Source of the DNA: Actinomycetota bacterium
GTDB lineage: Bacteria; Actinomycetota; Actinomycetes; Nanopelagicales; Nanopelagicaceae
Assembly: GCA_947487595.1 (NCBI GenBank)
Contig: CANKXJ010000015.1
Location: 1-12,765 of the forward strand
Reading direction: 5' to 3'
DNA: 12,765 bases
Shown here: positions 1 through 7,386 of the stretch, piece by piece
Numbering within the stretch: position 1 is the stretch's first letter
Layout of the letters: each line of letters begins with the position of its first letter
Program-made: the position numbers and the translations under genes
The notes under the pieces: model-generated
What the model was told of the DNA's origin: nothing
The model's input: only the letters and a program-made list of their open reading frames with translations
The model's database searches: none

Positions 1-70
1 AGTAATAGGTTTTGCCGTGAAGAGAATTTAATCTTTTGCACTCGGCATAGGATGCCTCTAGCTCATCCAT
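1..70 (-). CDS. crtB: Phytoene synthase, N-terminal fragment (cut by window edge)
   Basis: Only the first 23 codons are present, read on the minus strand from ATG at 70-68 and running off the left edge. The visible peptide has the pattern SYAECKRLNSLHGKTYY, which matches the N-terminal opening helix of phytoene/squalene synthases (a tyrosine, a Cys-Arg/Lys pair, a His-Gly-x-Thr-Tyr-Tyr). The family condenses two GGPP into phytoene, the first committed C40 carotenoid step. The start codon directly abuts the crtI stop codon (71-73), so the two are surely co-transcribed, and the order crtE-crtI-crtB supports the call. The ribosome-binding site is weak, suggesting translational coupling. The catalytic Asp-rich motifs lie outside the window, so the identity rests on a short peptide plus context. 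Confidence 0.85.
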   Translation of the reverse strand, partial: MDELEASYAECKRLNSLHGKTYY

Positions 71-1555
71 TTACTTAACAGGTCCCACAATTCGCTCTGC
101 AGCAAGTCGTCCAGAGATCAAAACCATTGGAACTCCAACACCTGGTTGTGTTCCAGAACCGGCAAAGACGACGTTTTCAATTCCTTTGGCCATGTTGCGT
201 GGTCTAAATGGTCCAGTTTGGAAAAATGTATGTGCGCTGGCAAAAGGAGCGCCCATCTCCATTCCCTGATTCTTCCAATCAAGGGGAGTAGTCATCACTT
301 CAGTTTCAATGGAATCGCCAAAGCCGCTGTATCCGCGCTCTTCAATGGTTTTAATCATTTGATCACGGTACGGACCAGCTTGTTTGTTCCAATCGATATC
401 ACTATCCAAGTTAGGGGTTGGGAACAAAATGTAATATGAGTGCTTTCCGGCAGGAGCTAAATCAGGATCATCATGAGTTGGCACTGTAACCAAGATGCTG
501 GGATCACTCATTAACTGCTTCTTCTTAATAAGTTCATCAAAGACGCCATCCCAAGAGTGGCCAAAGTGAATATTGTGATGAGCAGCAAAGTCATATTTCT
601 TACTTGAGCCGATTAATAGAGTCACACAGGATGGTGAGTACTTCAGGCGCTTAATTGTTACTGGTGATTTACCCAGTAATTCACGGTAGGCAACAGGTAG
701 ATCTGGATTCAAAATGACTGCATCGCACTCATAGCGCTCACCAGATTCGGTAATTACTGCTTTTGCGCGTCCATTGCTCACTTCAACATTTGTCACGGTT
801 GTGTTGTATTTAAAGACCACTCCGTGTTTTTCGGCAGCTGCAGCTAGCGCTCTTGGCACAGCATGCATTCCACCCTTAGGAAAGAACACTCCATTAACTG
901 AGTCCATGTATGCGATGACGGCATAGATAGCTAGGGCTTGCTGCGGGCTTACTCCTGCATACATAGCCTGGAATGAATAAACCTTTTGCAGGCGGGGATC
1001 TTTCATAAATTGATTTACTTTAGGAGAGAGTCTGCGAAAGCCTCCGAGTGCGATTAAACGGGCAAGGTTGGGAGTTAAAAGATTAAAGGGACTATCGATA
1101 TTTCTATCGATGAAATCATTCATCTCATACTTATAGAGTTTTGTAACAAATTCTACGTATCTACGGTATCCAGCAGCCTCAGAGCTACTAATGTGCTTAG
1201 CAATCTCTGCTTCCATCTCATTAGTATCTGCATGGACATCTAGCTGTGAGCCATCGGCATAGAAAGCGCGATAGAGCGGTGTGAGTGGAGTTAACTCCAA
1301 CCAATCTTTCATATCTTCGCCCACACAGTTAAATGCATCATTGATAAGTGATGGCATTGTTAGAACTGATGGTCCAGTATCAAAGGAGTAGCCATCCTTT
1401 TTGAGTAGGCCATTTCGTCCACCAGGAACGTTTTCGCGCTCTAATACAGTTACTTTTCGGCCAGCTCCAGCAAGTCGAAGTGCTGCGCTTAATCCAGCAA
1501 GGCCTGCGCCAACAACTACAACGTGATCTGTGGGGCCTTTAACTCTGGCAACCAT
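71..1555 (-). CDS. crtI: Phytoene desaturase (CrtI type)
   Basis: A 494-residue FAD-dependent desaturase of normal CrtI length. It opens with a dinucleotide-binding fold, VVVVGAGLAG at about residues 12-21 followed by the acidic end of strand 2 (VLERE) and PGGRNG at 44-49; FDTGPSVLTMP follows near 58-68. The C-terminal FAD motif GSGTQPGVGVPMVLISGR (about 467-484) is of the type seen in actinobacterial phytoene desaturases. The family converts phytoene to lycopene (sometimes neurosporene) at the membrane. The ATG at 1555-1553 lies immediately after the crtE stop, with GGAG (complement of 1563-1566) seven bases upstream, inside the end of crtE. It sits between crtE and crtB in one transcription unit. 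The number of desaturation steps cannot be read from sequence; lycopene is the likeliest product because downstream CruF-type enzymes use it. Confidence 0.93.
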   Translation of the reverse strand: MVARVKGPTDHVVVVGAGLAGLSAALRLAGAGRKVTVLERENVPGGRNGLLKKDGYSFDTGPSVLTMPSLINDAFNCVGEDMKDWLELTPLTPLYRAFYADGSQLDVHADTNEMEAEIAKHISSSEAAGYRRYVEFVTKLYKYEMNDFIDRNIDSPFNLLTPNLARLIALGGFRRLSPKVNQFMKDPRLQKVYSFQAMYAGVSPQQALAIYAVIAYMDSVNGVFFPKGGMHAVPRALAAAAEKHGVVFKYNTTVTNVEVSNGRAKAVITESGERYECDAVILNPDLPVAYRELLGKSPVTIKRLKYSPSCVTLLIGSSKKYDFAAHHNIHFGHSWDGVFDELIKKKQLMSDPSILVTVPTHDDPDLAPAGKHSYYILFPTPNLDSDIDWNKQAGPYRDQMIKTIEERGYSGFGDSIETEVMTTPLDWKNQGMEMGAPFASAHTFFQTGPFRPRNMAKGIENVVFAGSGTQPGVGVPMVLISGRLAAERIVGPVK

Positions 1556-2632
1556 TTACATACTCCGCTTCGTGGCAATCAGGGCTAGCTCATTGAGTAA
1601 ATCACGTCCAGCGTTATCGAGTACTGGATTTTCAATAGCTTTCAATGCCTTTGAGGTTAATTCTTCAATCATAGTTTCAAGTTGTGCCTTTGCGCCTGTT
1701 GAAACAATCATCTCCTGCAAGATCGCCACACCTTTTTCATCGATATCGTTTTTCCCAAAGTATTGACGGCTCTCGGCCTTCATGGCATCTGTGCTTTTGG
1801 CATCGGCCATTGCTATAAGGGCTGTGCGCTTTCCTTCACGCAGGTCATCGCCGGCAGGTTTTCCTGTGACGGATGGATCACCAAAGACCCCGAGTAAGTC
1901 ATCACGGAATTGGAATGCCTCTCCTAGTGGTAATCCATACTCAGAAAGAGCTGCCAGTAATGCCGGCGATGCATCCCCGGCTAAGACTGCTCCCATATGT
2001 AGTGGTCGCTCAATTGTGTATTTGCCGGATTTGTAGCGAGCAATCTTGACTGATCGAGCAAGATCTGTGTTCTTCTGTGTTTGTTCATGAATATCTAAGA
2101 ACTGTCCAGCCATTAACTCAACGCGCATCTCATCATAGATGGGCATGACGCGGCGAAGTTCATCTGTTGAAATCCCGGAAGTATTAAGAAGTTGGTTTGA
2201 CCAAACAAGGGCTAAGTCACCGAGTAAAACTGCAGAGCCTAAACCATAGGCAGGTGCGAAACCTTCTAGCTCATCTTGCACATGGATCGATTCAAAGTGG
2301 CGATGAATAGATGGCTTACCGCGACGTGTGTCAGAGCCATCCATTAGATCATCATGAATTAATGCGCACGCTTGAAGCAGTTCAAGGCAGGAGATGGCTT
2401 TAGTGGTTGCAGGAGTTAATGAACCGCCGGCACTCTTGATTCCAGCATAGGCAAAGAGTGGGCGTAAACGCTTACCGCTATCTAGTAAAAAAGAAGAGAG
2501 AGCGGAGGAAACTGGTTGTAGTTCAGGTGAGATTGAAAGCAGGTATGCGCTCTGATCACGCATAAATTGAGTGAGTTCAATCTCAACGCAATCGCGTGTC
2601 TCTTGTAACTCTGACTTAGTCGCTGAACTCAC
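1556..2632 (-). CDS. crtE: Geranylgeranyl diphosphate synthase
   Basis: A 358-residue trans-isoprenyl diphosphate synthase. Visible marks are GKRLRP at about residues 53-58, the first Asp-rich motif DDLMDGSDTRRG from residue 94, and the second Asp-rich region FQFRDDLLGVFGDP around 240-253 followed by TGKPAGDDLREGKRT. This second motif, with Gly in the last position of DDLLG, is usual in actinobacterial family members. The reaction elongates FPP/DMAPP with IPP to GGPP for CrtB. The start is GTG at 2632-2630; the next in-frame Met (residue 24) would remove part of the N-terminal helix, so GTG is preferred although its ribosome-binding site is weak. It is first in the crtE-crtI-crtB unit and its stop touches the crtI start. 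A longer-chain prenyl diphosphate synthase is possible from family alone; context favours GGPP. Confidence 0.9.
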   Translation of the reverse strand: MSSATKSELQETRDCVEIELTQFMRDQSAYLLSISPELQPVSSALSSFLLDSGKRLRPLFAYAGIKSAGGSLTPATTKAISCLELLQACALIHDDLMDGSDTRRGKPSIHRHFESIHVQDELEGFAPAYGLGSAVLLGDLALVWSNQLLNTSGISTDELRRVMPIYDEMRVELMAGQFLDIHEQTQKNTDLARSVKIARYKSGKYTIERPLHMGAVLAGDASPALLAALSEYGLPLGEAFQFRDDLLGVFGDPSVTGKPAGDDLREGKRTALIAMADAKSTDAMKAESRQYFGKNDIDEKGVAILQEMIVSTGAKAQLETMIEELTSKALKAIENPVLDNAGRDLLNELALIATKRSM

Positions 2633-2738
2633 AGCGCAAAGGTACTCTCACCCAGTTCGCTTTGCCATTCTGGCCGCTCATGTGAGCCTGCACTTCTATA
2701 CTATGAATACTGCACAGCCAGAAAAAGGAAGAGAGAAA
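2633..2738. promoter_or_regulatory. Divergent promoter region between crtE and CDP-alcohol phosphatidyltransferase
   Basis: The 106 bases between the two divergent starts contain TATACT at 2697-2702 on the plus strand, a good -10 element for the rightward gene. The overlapping complement reads TATAGA on the minus strand and could be the -10 for crtE, so the two promoters may overlap back to back. No convincing -35 was found for either direction. The rightward gene has GGAAGAGAG just upstream of ATG 2739. No clear palindromic operator was seen here. Confidence 0.45.
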
Positions 2739-3359
2739 ATGCTCAGTAAGCAAGAGTTCACCGCTACATGGAGTTCGTTACATAACGATGCCCCTGTTAC
2801 AGGTGTAGTTGCTTGGTGGCTCAATATCTCCTATCGATTTGGTCTAGTTGCAACTCTGCTTCGTATTTCACCCAATGTTTTAACAATGCTAGGTCTTCTT
2901 TCAGCCGCTGCCACAGCTCTCACGGCAACATCTTGGTGGGCAGTTCTCTTTCTAGTTTTCTCACTTTTCTGTGATGGCATTGATGGCAGCGTTGCGATAT
3001 TTCAAAAACGCCAAAGTGCATGGGGTGCAACTCTTGATTCTGTAGTTGATCGTGTGAGTGAAGCTCTTTGGCTCTATGCCCTTTATGTCATCGGTGTTCC
3101 AGCCTGGCTAGTAATAACGCTATGGAGCGTTGCATCTTTCCAAGAATATGCACGAGCCAAATTAGTTTCACTCGGTGTCGCAGATATCGGTATTGTCACA
3201 CCAGCAGAGCGTCCAGTGCGCGCATCATTCTTATTTGTTGTCTTGATTATGTGGCAGTTAAATCTTCCAGGAGTTTATGTGCTCTCTGTTGCTTTCTTAG
3301 CACTTCAAATTAGTGGCTTTTTAATGGTTGTCCGTTTTGCGCGCTCCCAATTGCATTAG
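2739..3359 (+). CDS. CDP-alcohol phosphatidyltransferase family membrane protein
   Basis: A 206-residue integral membrane protein. The diagnostic motif is present as D79-x2-D82-G83-x2-A86-x9-G96-x3-D100-x3-D104, the metal and CDP-lipid binding signature of the CDP-alcohol phosphotransferase family. The Arg usually following the Ala is Ile (residue 87) here. Hydrophobic segments lie at about 47-77, 108-130 and 165-200, and AERPVR (about 160-165) is also family-like. The family swaps CMP for an alcohol on a CDP-activated lipid; the alcohol is not predictable. The open frame extends upstream to 2571 and an ATG exists at 2703, but TATACT at 2697-2702 would be the promoter -10 and the ribosome-binding site GGAAGAGAG sits right before ATG 2739, so 2739 is chosen. 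It is divergent from crtE and its last 50 bases overlap the convergent crtD-like gene. A role in lipid or carotenoid-glycoside membrane chemistry is only a guess. Confidence 0.85.
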   Translation: MLSKQEFTATWSSLHNDAPVTGVVAWWLNISYRFGLVATLLRISPNVLTMLGLLSAAATALTATSWWAVLFLVFSLFCDGIDGSVAIFQKRQSAWGATLDSVVDRVSEALWLYALYVIGVPAWLVITLWSVASFQEYARAKLVSLGVADIGIVTPAERPVRASFLFVVLIMWQLNLPGVYVLSVAFLALQISGFLMVVRFARSQLH

Positions 3360-4824
3360 CAACCATTTCAGCGCTCAATCCGACTAAAGGTAATCCGCCG
3401 CCAGGATGAGCTGAACCACCAACACAATACAGAGATTTAATTGGCGAGCGGTTCTTAGTGCGCATAAAGGCTGCGCGCGGACCATTACTTGAAGTTCCGT
3501 AGATAGATCCTCCAGGTGCTCTCACAGCGTTCTCTAAATCTGCAGGAGTCCTAATCGTCATTGATTCAAGGCGTGAGCGCACAGCAATACCTCTAGCTTC
3601 TATTTGATCAATAATGCTGTTGGCATAGGTGCGTGCAAATTCTGCATTGTTCCAATCAAAGCTTTCGGCGCCGTGGGCAGGTGCATTCACTAGAACAAAC
3701 CACCCTTCTAGTAGTTCATCTTTAGACATTGCATCATCACCAGGAGCACAGATATAGATAGTGGGTTCTGTGACAGGTTGCTTGTGAGTAAATATCGCAT
3801 CGAACTCTGCGTCATAGTCCTTAGGAAATAGAACTGTGTGGTGATTAAGTGGCGCTGAATCATCTTTTCGCATGCCAAGAAGCAAAGAGAAGCCAGCAAG
3901 TGAGGCATCGGCTTTCTCTAGGTTCTTTCGCACCTTCTTAATCTTTCTAATCTTGCCGGTGATTAACTTGTTATAGATCAGTGATGCATCAGCGTTAGCG
4001 ATAACTGCATCGGCGTTAATTACTTCACCGTTTTCTAGAGTAATTCCAGTTGCTTTGCCTCTTTTAACATCAATGGAAGCAACAGGGGAGTTAAGGTGGA
4101 ATGTAACTCCCACTTTCTCTGCTCGCTCATGCACCAGCGTTGCTAGCCTTCCAATGCCACCTTTGATATGCCAAGCACCGAAAGATTCTTCAACGTAGGC
4201 AATGGTGGAGAGAACTGCAGGTGCCCTGCGTGGATCAGAGCCGCTATAGGTTGCATAGCGATCTAGGATGTATCGAAGGTGTTCATCAGAGAGTTCTTCG
4301 GTCGCAAAATCTCTCAAAGTTTTCCATGGGGCAATTATTTTAAGATCTCTTATGAGTGAAAAGCGCTTAAGTAGAGAAAAAGGAGAGCGAAGTTCATTTT
4401 CAATAAATGGTTCCCGAGAAACATCCCACATCTTTTCTGCCCTGCGCATCAATTGATCCCACTGGCGTGAAACAGATTCGCCATAGGCTGCGCGAAGATT
4501 ATTGAGCGTGTGATACCTGGATAGATTAGCGAAGTTAACGTTTGTGCCATCGGCGAAATGATAAGCAAAAGATGGATCCACTGTCTGTATTTCACAGAGC
4601 AATCCAAGATGTTTACCAGTGCGCGCAAAGAAATCCTTATAAACGGCTGGCAAAGTCAAAAGAGATGGACCGGTATCAAAGGCAACCTTGCCAATCCATT
4701 CAGTGTGTAGTTTTCCGCCCACGCGATCTGATGCTTCATAGAGACTAACTTCATGGCCAGCTTTAGCTAAACGTGCAGCTGACATCATTCCGCCCATGCC
4801 AGCGCCAATTACAACTATCTTCAT
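3310..4824 (-). CDS. crtD: CrtI/CrtD-family carotenoid desaturase, probably CrtD-like
   Basis: A 504-residue FAD-dependent oxidoreductase, the second CrtI-family enzyme in the window. It begins KIVVIGAGMGGMMSAARL (residues 2-19), with FDTGPSLLTLP near 49-59. The central YATYSGSDPRRAPA and AYVEESFGAWHIKGG and the C-terminal VGGSAHPGGGLPLVGLS resemble CrtD-type 3,4-desaturases of hydroxylated acyclic carotenoids more than crtI at 71-1555. The frame is open to 4866, but ATG 4824 is chosen: it overlaps the upstream glycosyltransferase stop as ATGA, has AAAGG nine bases upstream, and puts the nucleotide-binding motif at the very N-terminus as usual. It is last in the long minus-strand run, just after cruF and a glycosyltransferase, which fits desaturation next to a CruF-hydrated end. 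Its 3' end overlaps the convergent gene by 50 bases. A related desaturase or oxidase activity cannot be excluded. Confidence 0.75.
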   Translation of the reverse strand: MKIVVIGAGMGGMMSAARLAKAGHEVSLYEASDRVGGKLHTEWIGKVAFDTGPSLLTLPAVYKDFFARTGKHLGLLCEIQTVDPSFAYHFADGTNVNFANLSRYHTLNNLRAAYGESVSRQWDQLMRRAEKMWDVSREPFIENELRSPFSLLKRFSLIRDLKIIAPWKTLRDFATEELSDEHLRYILDRYATYSGSDPRRAPAVLSTIAYVEESFGAWHIKGGIGRLATLVHERAEKVGVTFHLNSPVASIDVKRGKATGITLENGEVINADAVIANADASLIYNKLITGKIRKIKKVRKNLEKADASLAGFSLLLGMRKDDSAPLNHHTVLFPKDYDAEFDAIFTHKQPVTEPTIYICAPGDDAMSKDELLEGWFVLVNAPAHGAESFDWNNAEFARTYANSIIDQIEARGIAVRSRLESMTIRTPADLENAVRAPGGSIYGTSSNGPRAAFMRTKNRSPIKSLYCVGGSAHPGGGLPLVGLSAEMVANAIGSAQNGQPLKSH

Positions 4825-5894
4825 AGTGTGCGGCCTTTCCATTGCACTTGCCCACGCATTAACCATGAGTAAATGATGAGGTAAATAAGAAGCGCGGAAG
4901 AAATGGGATGCAAAAGCGCATCCAGAGGATTTTTGCCAGATTTAATTGAACTCATTACGCGGGTAAGAGTAACTGCGGCATAGGCATACCAACCAGCGTA
5001 AGAGCCCATAATCCCTGCAACTAGTGGAGCGATACCTGTGAGAAAAAGGAATGCGATTGCAATGCCAGAACCAAAAACAGAACCAAAGGCTGCATGCAGA
5101 GATTTACCGTAACCGGCTTGAATCTCTCCCCACGATGAGTACATTCGAGTGGAGGCAATTTCTGCGCCATTTGCCACACAACCATGTGAACCTTGCTTAA
5201 CAAGGGCCCTTGCTAATTCCACATCATCTAAAACTTTGTTGCGAGCTGAGTCATAGCCACCCACTTGAGCAAGAGCTGCTCGTCTAACAATAAAAAACTG
5301 ACCGTTGGCCACAACCATTGAAGAGATTGAACTCTTTTCAGCAATTCGCAAAACAACTGTGGACATCCACGACCATTGAAGCAGTGGCTGGATCAGCCTT
5401 TCAGACCATGAGAATGAGAGCTGCTTTGGATAAGGGGAGAGGAAATCTAATTGTGAGTTCTTGAGCAATGTAACTGCACGATTTATTGCATCAGGAAATA
5501 ATCGCACATCAGCATCAACAGAGATGATGATTTCACCGCTAGCTCTTTCAAAGAGTTGTTGCAGCGCCCAAGTTTTGCCAATCCACCCCTGTGGCAGGGT
5601 GGATCCAGTCAGTATGTGAAAGTTAGATAGAGCAGATGTGTGTTGTTGCAGGAGAGCAAGAGTGTCATCTTCAGAATTATCATCGAGAAGCAAGAACTCA
5701 ACTTGAGTCAGATTCTTTTGATTGTGAAGTGAGGCAACAAGTTCTGCAACGTTTTTAGCTTCATTGCGCAGGGGGACTATCACCGAGATTGATTCTTCAA
5801 TCTGCGTGGCCTTATTTGGCGTGCGAATAGTCAGGAAGTTGATGAGAGAGATAAAAAGAATAAAACCTGCTGGAATTATTAAGAGGTAATCCAT
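4821..5894 (-). CDS. Family 2 membrane glycosyltransferase, CruG/CrtQ-like
   Basis: A 357-residue GT-A fold glycosyltransferase with one N-terminal membrane segment (about residues 4-23) and two or more C-terminal ones (about 265-300 and 325-345). Family 2 marks run in order: SVIVPLRNEAKN (37-48), LLLDDNSEDDT (68-78), GWIGKTWA (103-110), the DxD-type SVDADV with DAD at 127-129, ANGQFFIVRR (about 196-205), and LDDVEL as the acidic acceptor-side motif. GWIGKTWA is typical of the CrtQ/CruG branch that glycosylates carotenoids. The ATG at 5894 follows the cruF stop by five bases with no strong ribosome-binding site, suggesting coupling; its own stop overlaps the crtD-like start as ATGA. With cruF beside it, transfer of a sugar to a carotenoid hydroxyl is the likeliest role. 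Sugar and position are unknown. Confidence 0.78.
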   Translation of the reverse strand: MDYLLIIPAGFILFISLINFLTIRTPNKATQIEESISVIVPLRNEAKNVAELVASLHNQKNLTQVEFLLLDDNSEDDTLALLQQHTSALSNFHILTGSTLPQGWIGKTWALQQLFERASGEIIISVDADVRLFPDAINRAVTLLKNSQLDFLSPYPKQLSFSWSERLIQPLLQWSWMSTVVLRIAEKSSISSMVVANGQFFIVRRAALAQVGGYDSARNKVLDDVELARALVKQGSHGCVANGAEIASTRMYSSWGEIQAGYGKSLHAAFGSVFGSGIAIAFLFLTGIAPLVAGIMGSYAGWYAYAAVTLTRVMSSIKSGKNPLDALLHPISSALLIYLIIYSWLMRGQVQWKGRTL

Positions 5895-5899
5895 GGAAT

Positions 5900-6703
5900 C
5901 TAAGGGCGGCCTAACCAGCGGTTAAAGAAATACGGGGCAAAGACGGTGCCATAGATAGCTCCGGCAAAGAAGGCAATACCTGGACGGCTAAAGAAGAATA
6001 AGTTGCTAATAACTCCTGAGAATAACGTCCACAATAGAAATGCGTCAGTGGCAAGAAATGTGGCGCCACCCTTTCGCTTATCGCGAGGGGTAATCAGATG
6101 TAATACGCCGATTAAAAACATGCCACTGAGTAACCAACCAAAAGTATTAGATAAAGGGATCTCAGGTTGAAAAGGAACATGTGCCCCGGTGACAACCCAT
6201 GTCCAACGACCCTCTGCCACCATCATAGGATCTAAAAATAAATCCCATGCAGCAAGAGCAAATCCACCATAGAGAAATACCCAATTACCTGCAATGCGCC
6301 TGGCAGCGGTTAAGACTGGGTGCGCCATCATGATCCAAGCAAATGGAACAACAAGAGGAACTTCAAAGATTTTTAAACCTAAATCACCAGAGTATGAGTA
6401 GTTGCCAAACGGCCATTGTGATACCACTCCAACATGTTCGATGGTGAGGGCGAAGAAGAAAGTAAAGAAAAAGTAAGTGATCGCATAGCGGGTGCCATAT
6501 GCAAGAAGTGCGTGTAACAACATCGCTCCTGCGCCCCAATAAACTACATTGATTGTGAGTAATCTCAATACTTCACCATCCACTAATGGATAGATGACTT
6601 GAAGCAGAATTGCGATGGCAACAACAGAGTTTAGTAGCCCATTTACGCGAGGCGATAACTGCCCATGGCGGCGCCGTCTTGGAGTGTAGTGACGGATCGA
6701 CAT
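5900..6703 (-). CDS. cruF: Carotenoid 1,2-hydratase (CruF family membrane protein)
   Basis: A 267-residue multi-pass membrane protein with about seven hydrophobic segments and a basic N-terminus (residues 8-13 mostly Arg/His). Family-typical blocks are visible: EHVGVVSQWPFGNYSYSG (about 89-106), EVPLVVPFAWIMMAHP (114-129), AWDLFLDPMMVAEGRWTW (152-169) and IPLSNTFGWLLSG (182-194). These are the conserved parts of the CruF (DUF422) family, which adds water across the 1,2 double bond of an acyclic psi end to give a 1-hydroxycarotenoid, as in Deinococcus, cyanobacterial myxoxanthophyll and haloarchaeal bacterioruberin pathways. ATG 6703 has only a weak upstream GGGCAG. It sits between the crtA-like gene (26 bases) and the glycosyltransferase (5 bases). 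The neighbourhood agrees fully with this call. Confidence 0.88.
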   Translation of the reverse strand: MSIRHYTPRRRRHGQLSPRVNGLLNSVVAIAILLQVIYPLVDGEVLRLLTINVVYWGAGAMLLHALLAYGTRYAITYFFFTFFFALTIEHVGVVSQWPFGNYSYSGDLGLKIFEVPLVVPFAWIMMAHPVLTAARRIAGNWVFLYGGFALAAWDLFLDPMMVAEGRWTWVVTGAHVPFQPEIPLSNTFGWLLSGMFLIGVLHLITPRDKRKGGATFLATDAFLLWTLFSGVISNLFFFSRPGIAFFAGAIYGTVFAPYFFNRWLGRP

Positions 6704-6729
6704 GGCTTAAGTCTGCCCTATATAACTAC

Positions 6730-7386
6730 TTAACTATTAATCGAACCGCGAATATCTTTGAGCGCAAAGCGTGCAAAGAGCTCTTCTGAATACCAGTTAT
6801 AGGTAGTTGTGTCTGCAATCGCCTTTTGGTGGGCTGCGCCCTTATAAGCAAAGTTCTTTATTGCTTCCCCTGACTCCCACAAAGAGAAGGTGCCCTGCAA
6901 ACCAATAGGGGCTTCACCAATTCCTACGGCAGAGATTAATCCAGGTGCTGATTTCAAAGACATTGTCACAGGTGGCACAGAGCTCCAAAAGCGAAAGTTT
7001 TGATGCCACTTAATACGTGCACGAGTAATTGCAGCAACTGGACCTGTCCAATCCTTTGCCGTTGCAATAAATGGTTCCTGCTTTGCCCATTGGCCGTGAG
7101 ATGAGATTGGTTCAAGAACGGCGCGAAATTCGCTCACACTGTTCTTGCGCCACTGCTTCACAACAAAAGATTGATCAAAGGTGTCAATGTCTTGCACTTG
7201 TGCAATCAAACCCCAGCGCAGTGCATTGGCATCTGCAGGTGTGAATGTCTCACCTTTGCCCGTACCAAGAGATTTAAAAAAGCCAACGTTTTTGGATGAA
7301 CGCAAAACAAATCGATCCATAGCCATTGCAACTATCGCAAAGGGAATACGGCTAGGAGTAATTGTCCAGAAGTAGGCAACGATCAT
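6730..7386 (-). CDS. crtA: Spheroidene monooxygenase-like carotenoid oxygenase (CrtA family)
   Basis: A 218-residue soluble protein, close to the usual CrtA size. Family-like stretches are GFFKSLGTGKGETFTP near residues 35-50, RWGLIAQVQD, the central GPVAAITRARI and NFRFWSSVPPV, and above all GLISAVGIGEAPIGLQGTFSLW followed by FAYKGAAHQKAI and WYSEELFARFAL at the C-terminus. CrtA enzymes are oxygenases that introduce oxygen at C-2 of 1-hydroxy or 1-methoxy acyclic carotenoids; in purple bacteria they make spheroidenone. Here the gene directly precedes cruF, which would supply the 1-hydroxy end. ATG 7386 touches the stop of the preceding small membrane gene and lacks a clear ribosome-binding site. 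The reaction (hydroxylation or ketolation) and substrate are inferred, not shown. Confidence 0.82.
   Translation of the reverse strand: MIVAYFWTITPSRIPFAIVAMAMDRFVLRSSKNVGFFKSLGTGKGETFTPADANALRWGLIAQVQDIDTFDQSFVVKQWRKNSVSEFRAVLEPISSHGQWAKQEPFIATAKDWTGPVAAITRARIKWHQNFRFWSSVPPVTMSLKSAPGLISAVGIGEAPIGLQGTFSLWESGEAIKNFAYKGAAHQKAIADTTTYNWYSEELFARFALKDIRGSINS

Noticed and set aside
146..439. A 97-codon plus-strand open frame antisense to crtI
   Set aside because: No family resemblance, no ribosome-binding site, and fully inside a conserved gene; treated as a shadow.
2571..2738. N-terminal extension of the CDP-alcohol phosphatidyltransferase
   Set aside because: It would overlap crtE antisense and the promoter region. 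ATG 2739 has a proper ribosome-binding site and TATACT lies upstream of it.
4825..4866. N-terminal extension of the crtD-like gene by 14 residues
   Set aside because: It overlaps the glycosyltransferase and pushes the FAD motif from its usual place. The ATGA junction at 4824-4821 with AAAGG upstream is better.
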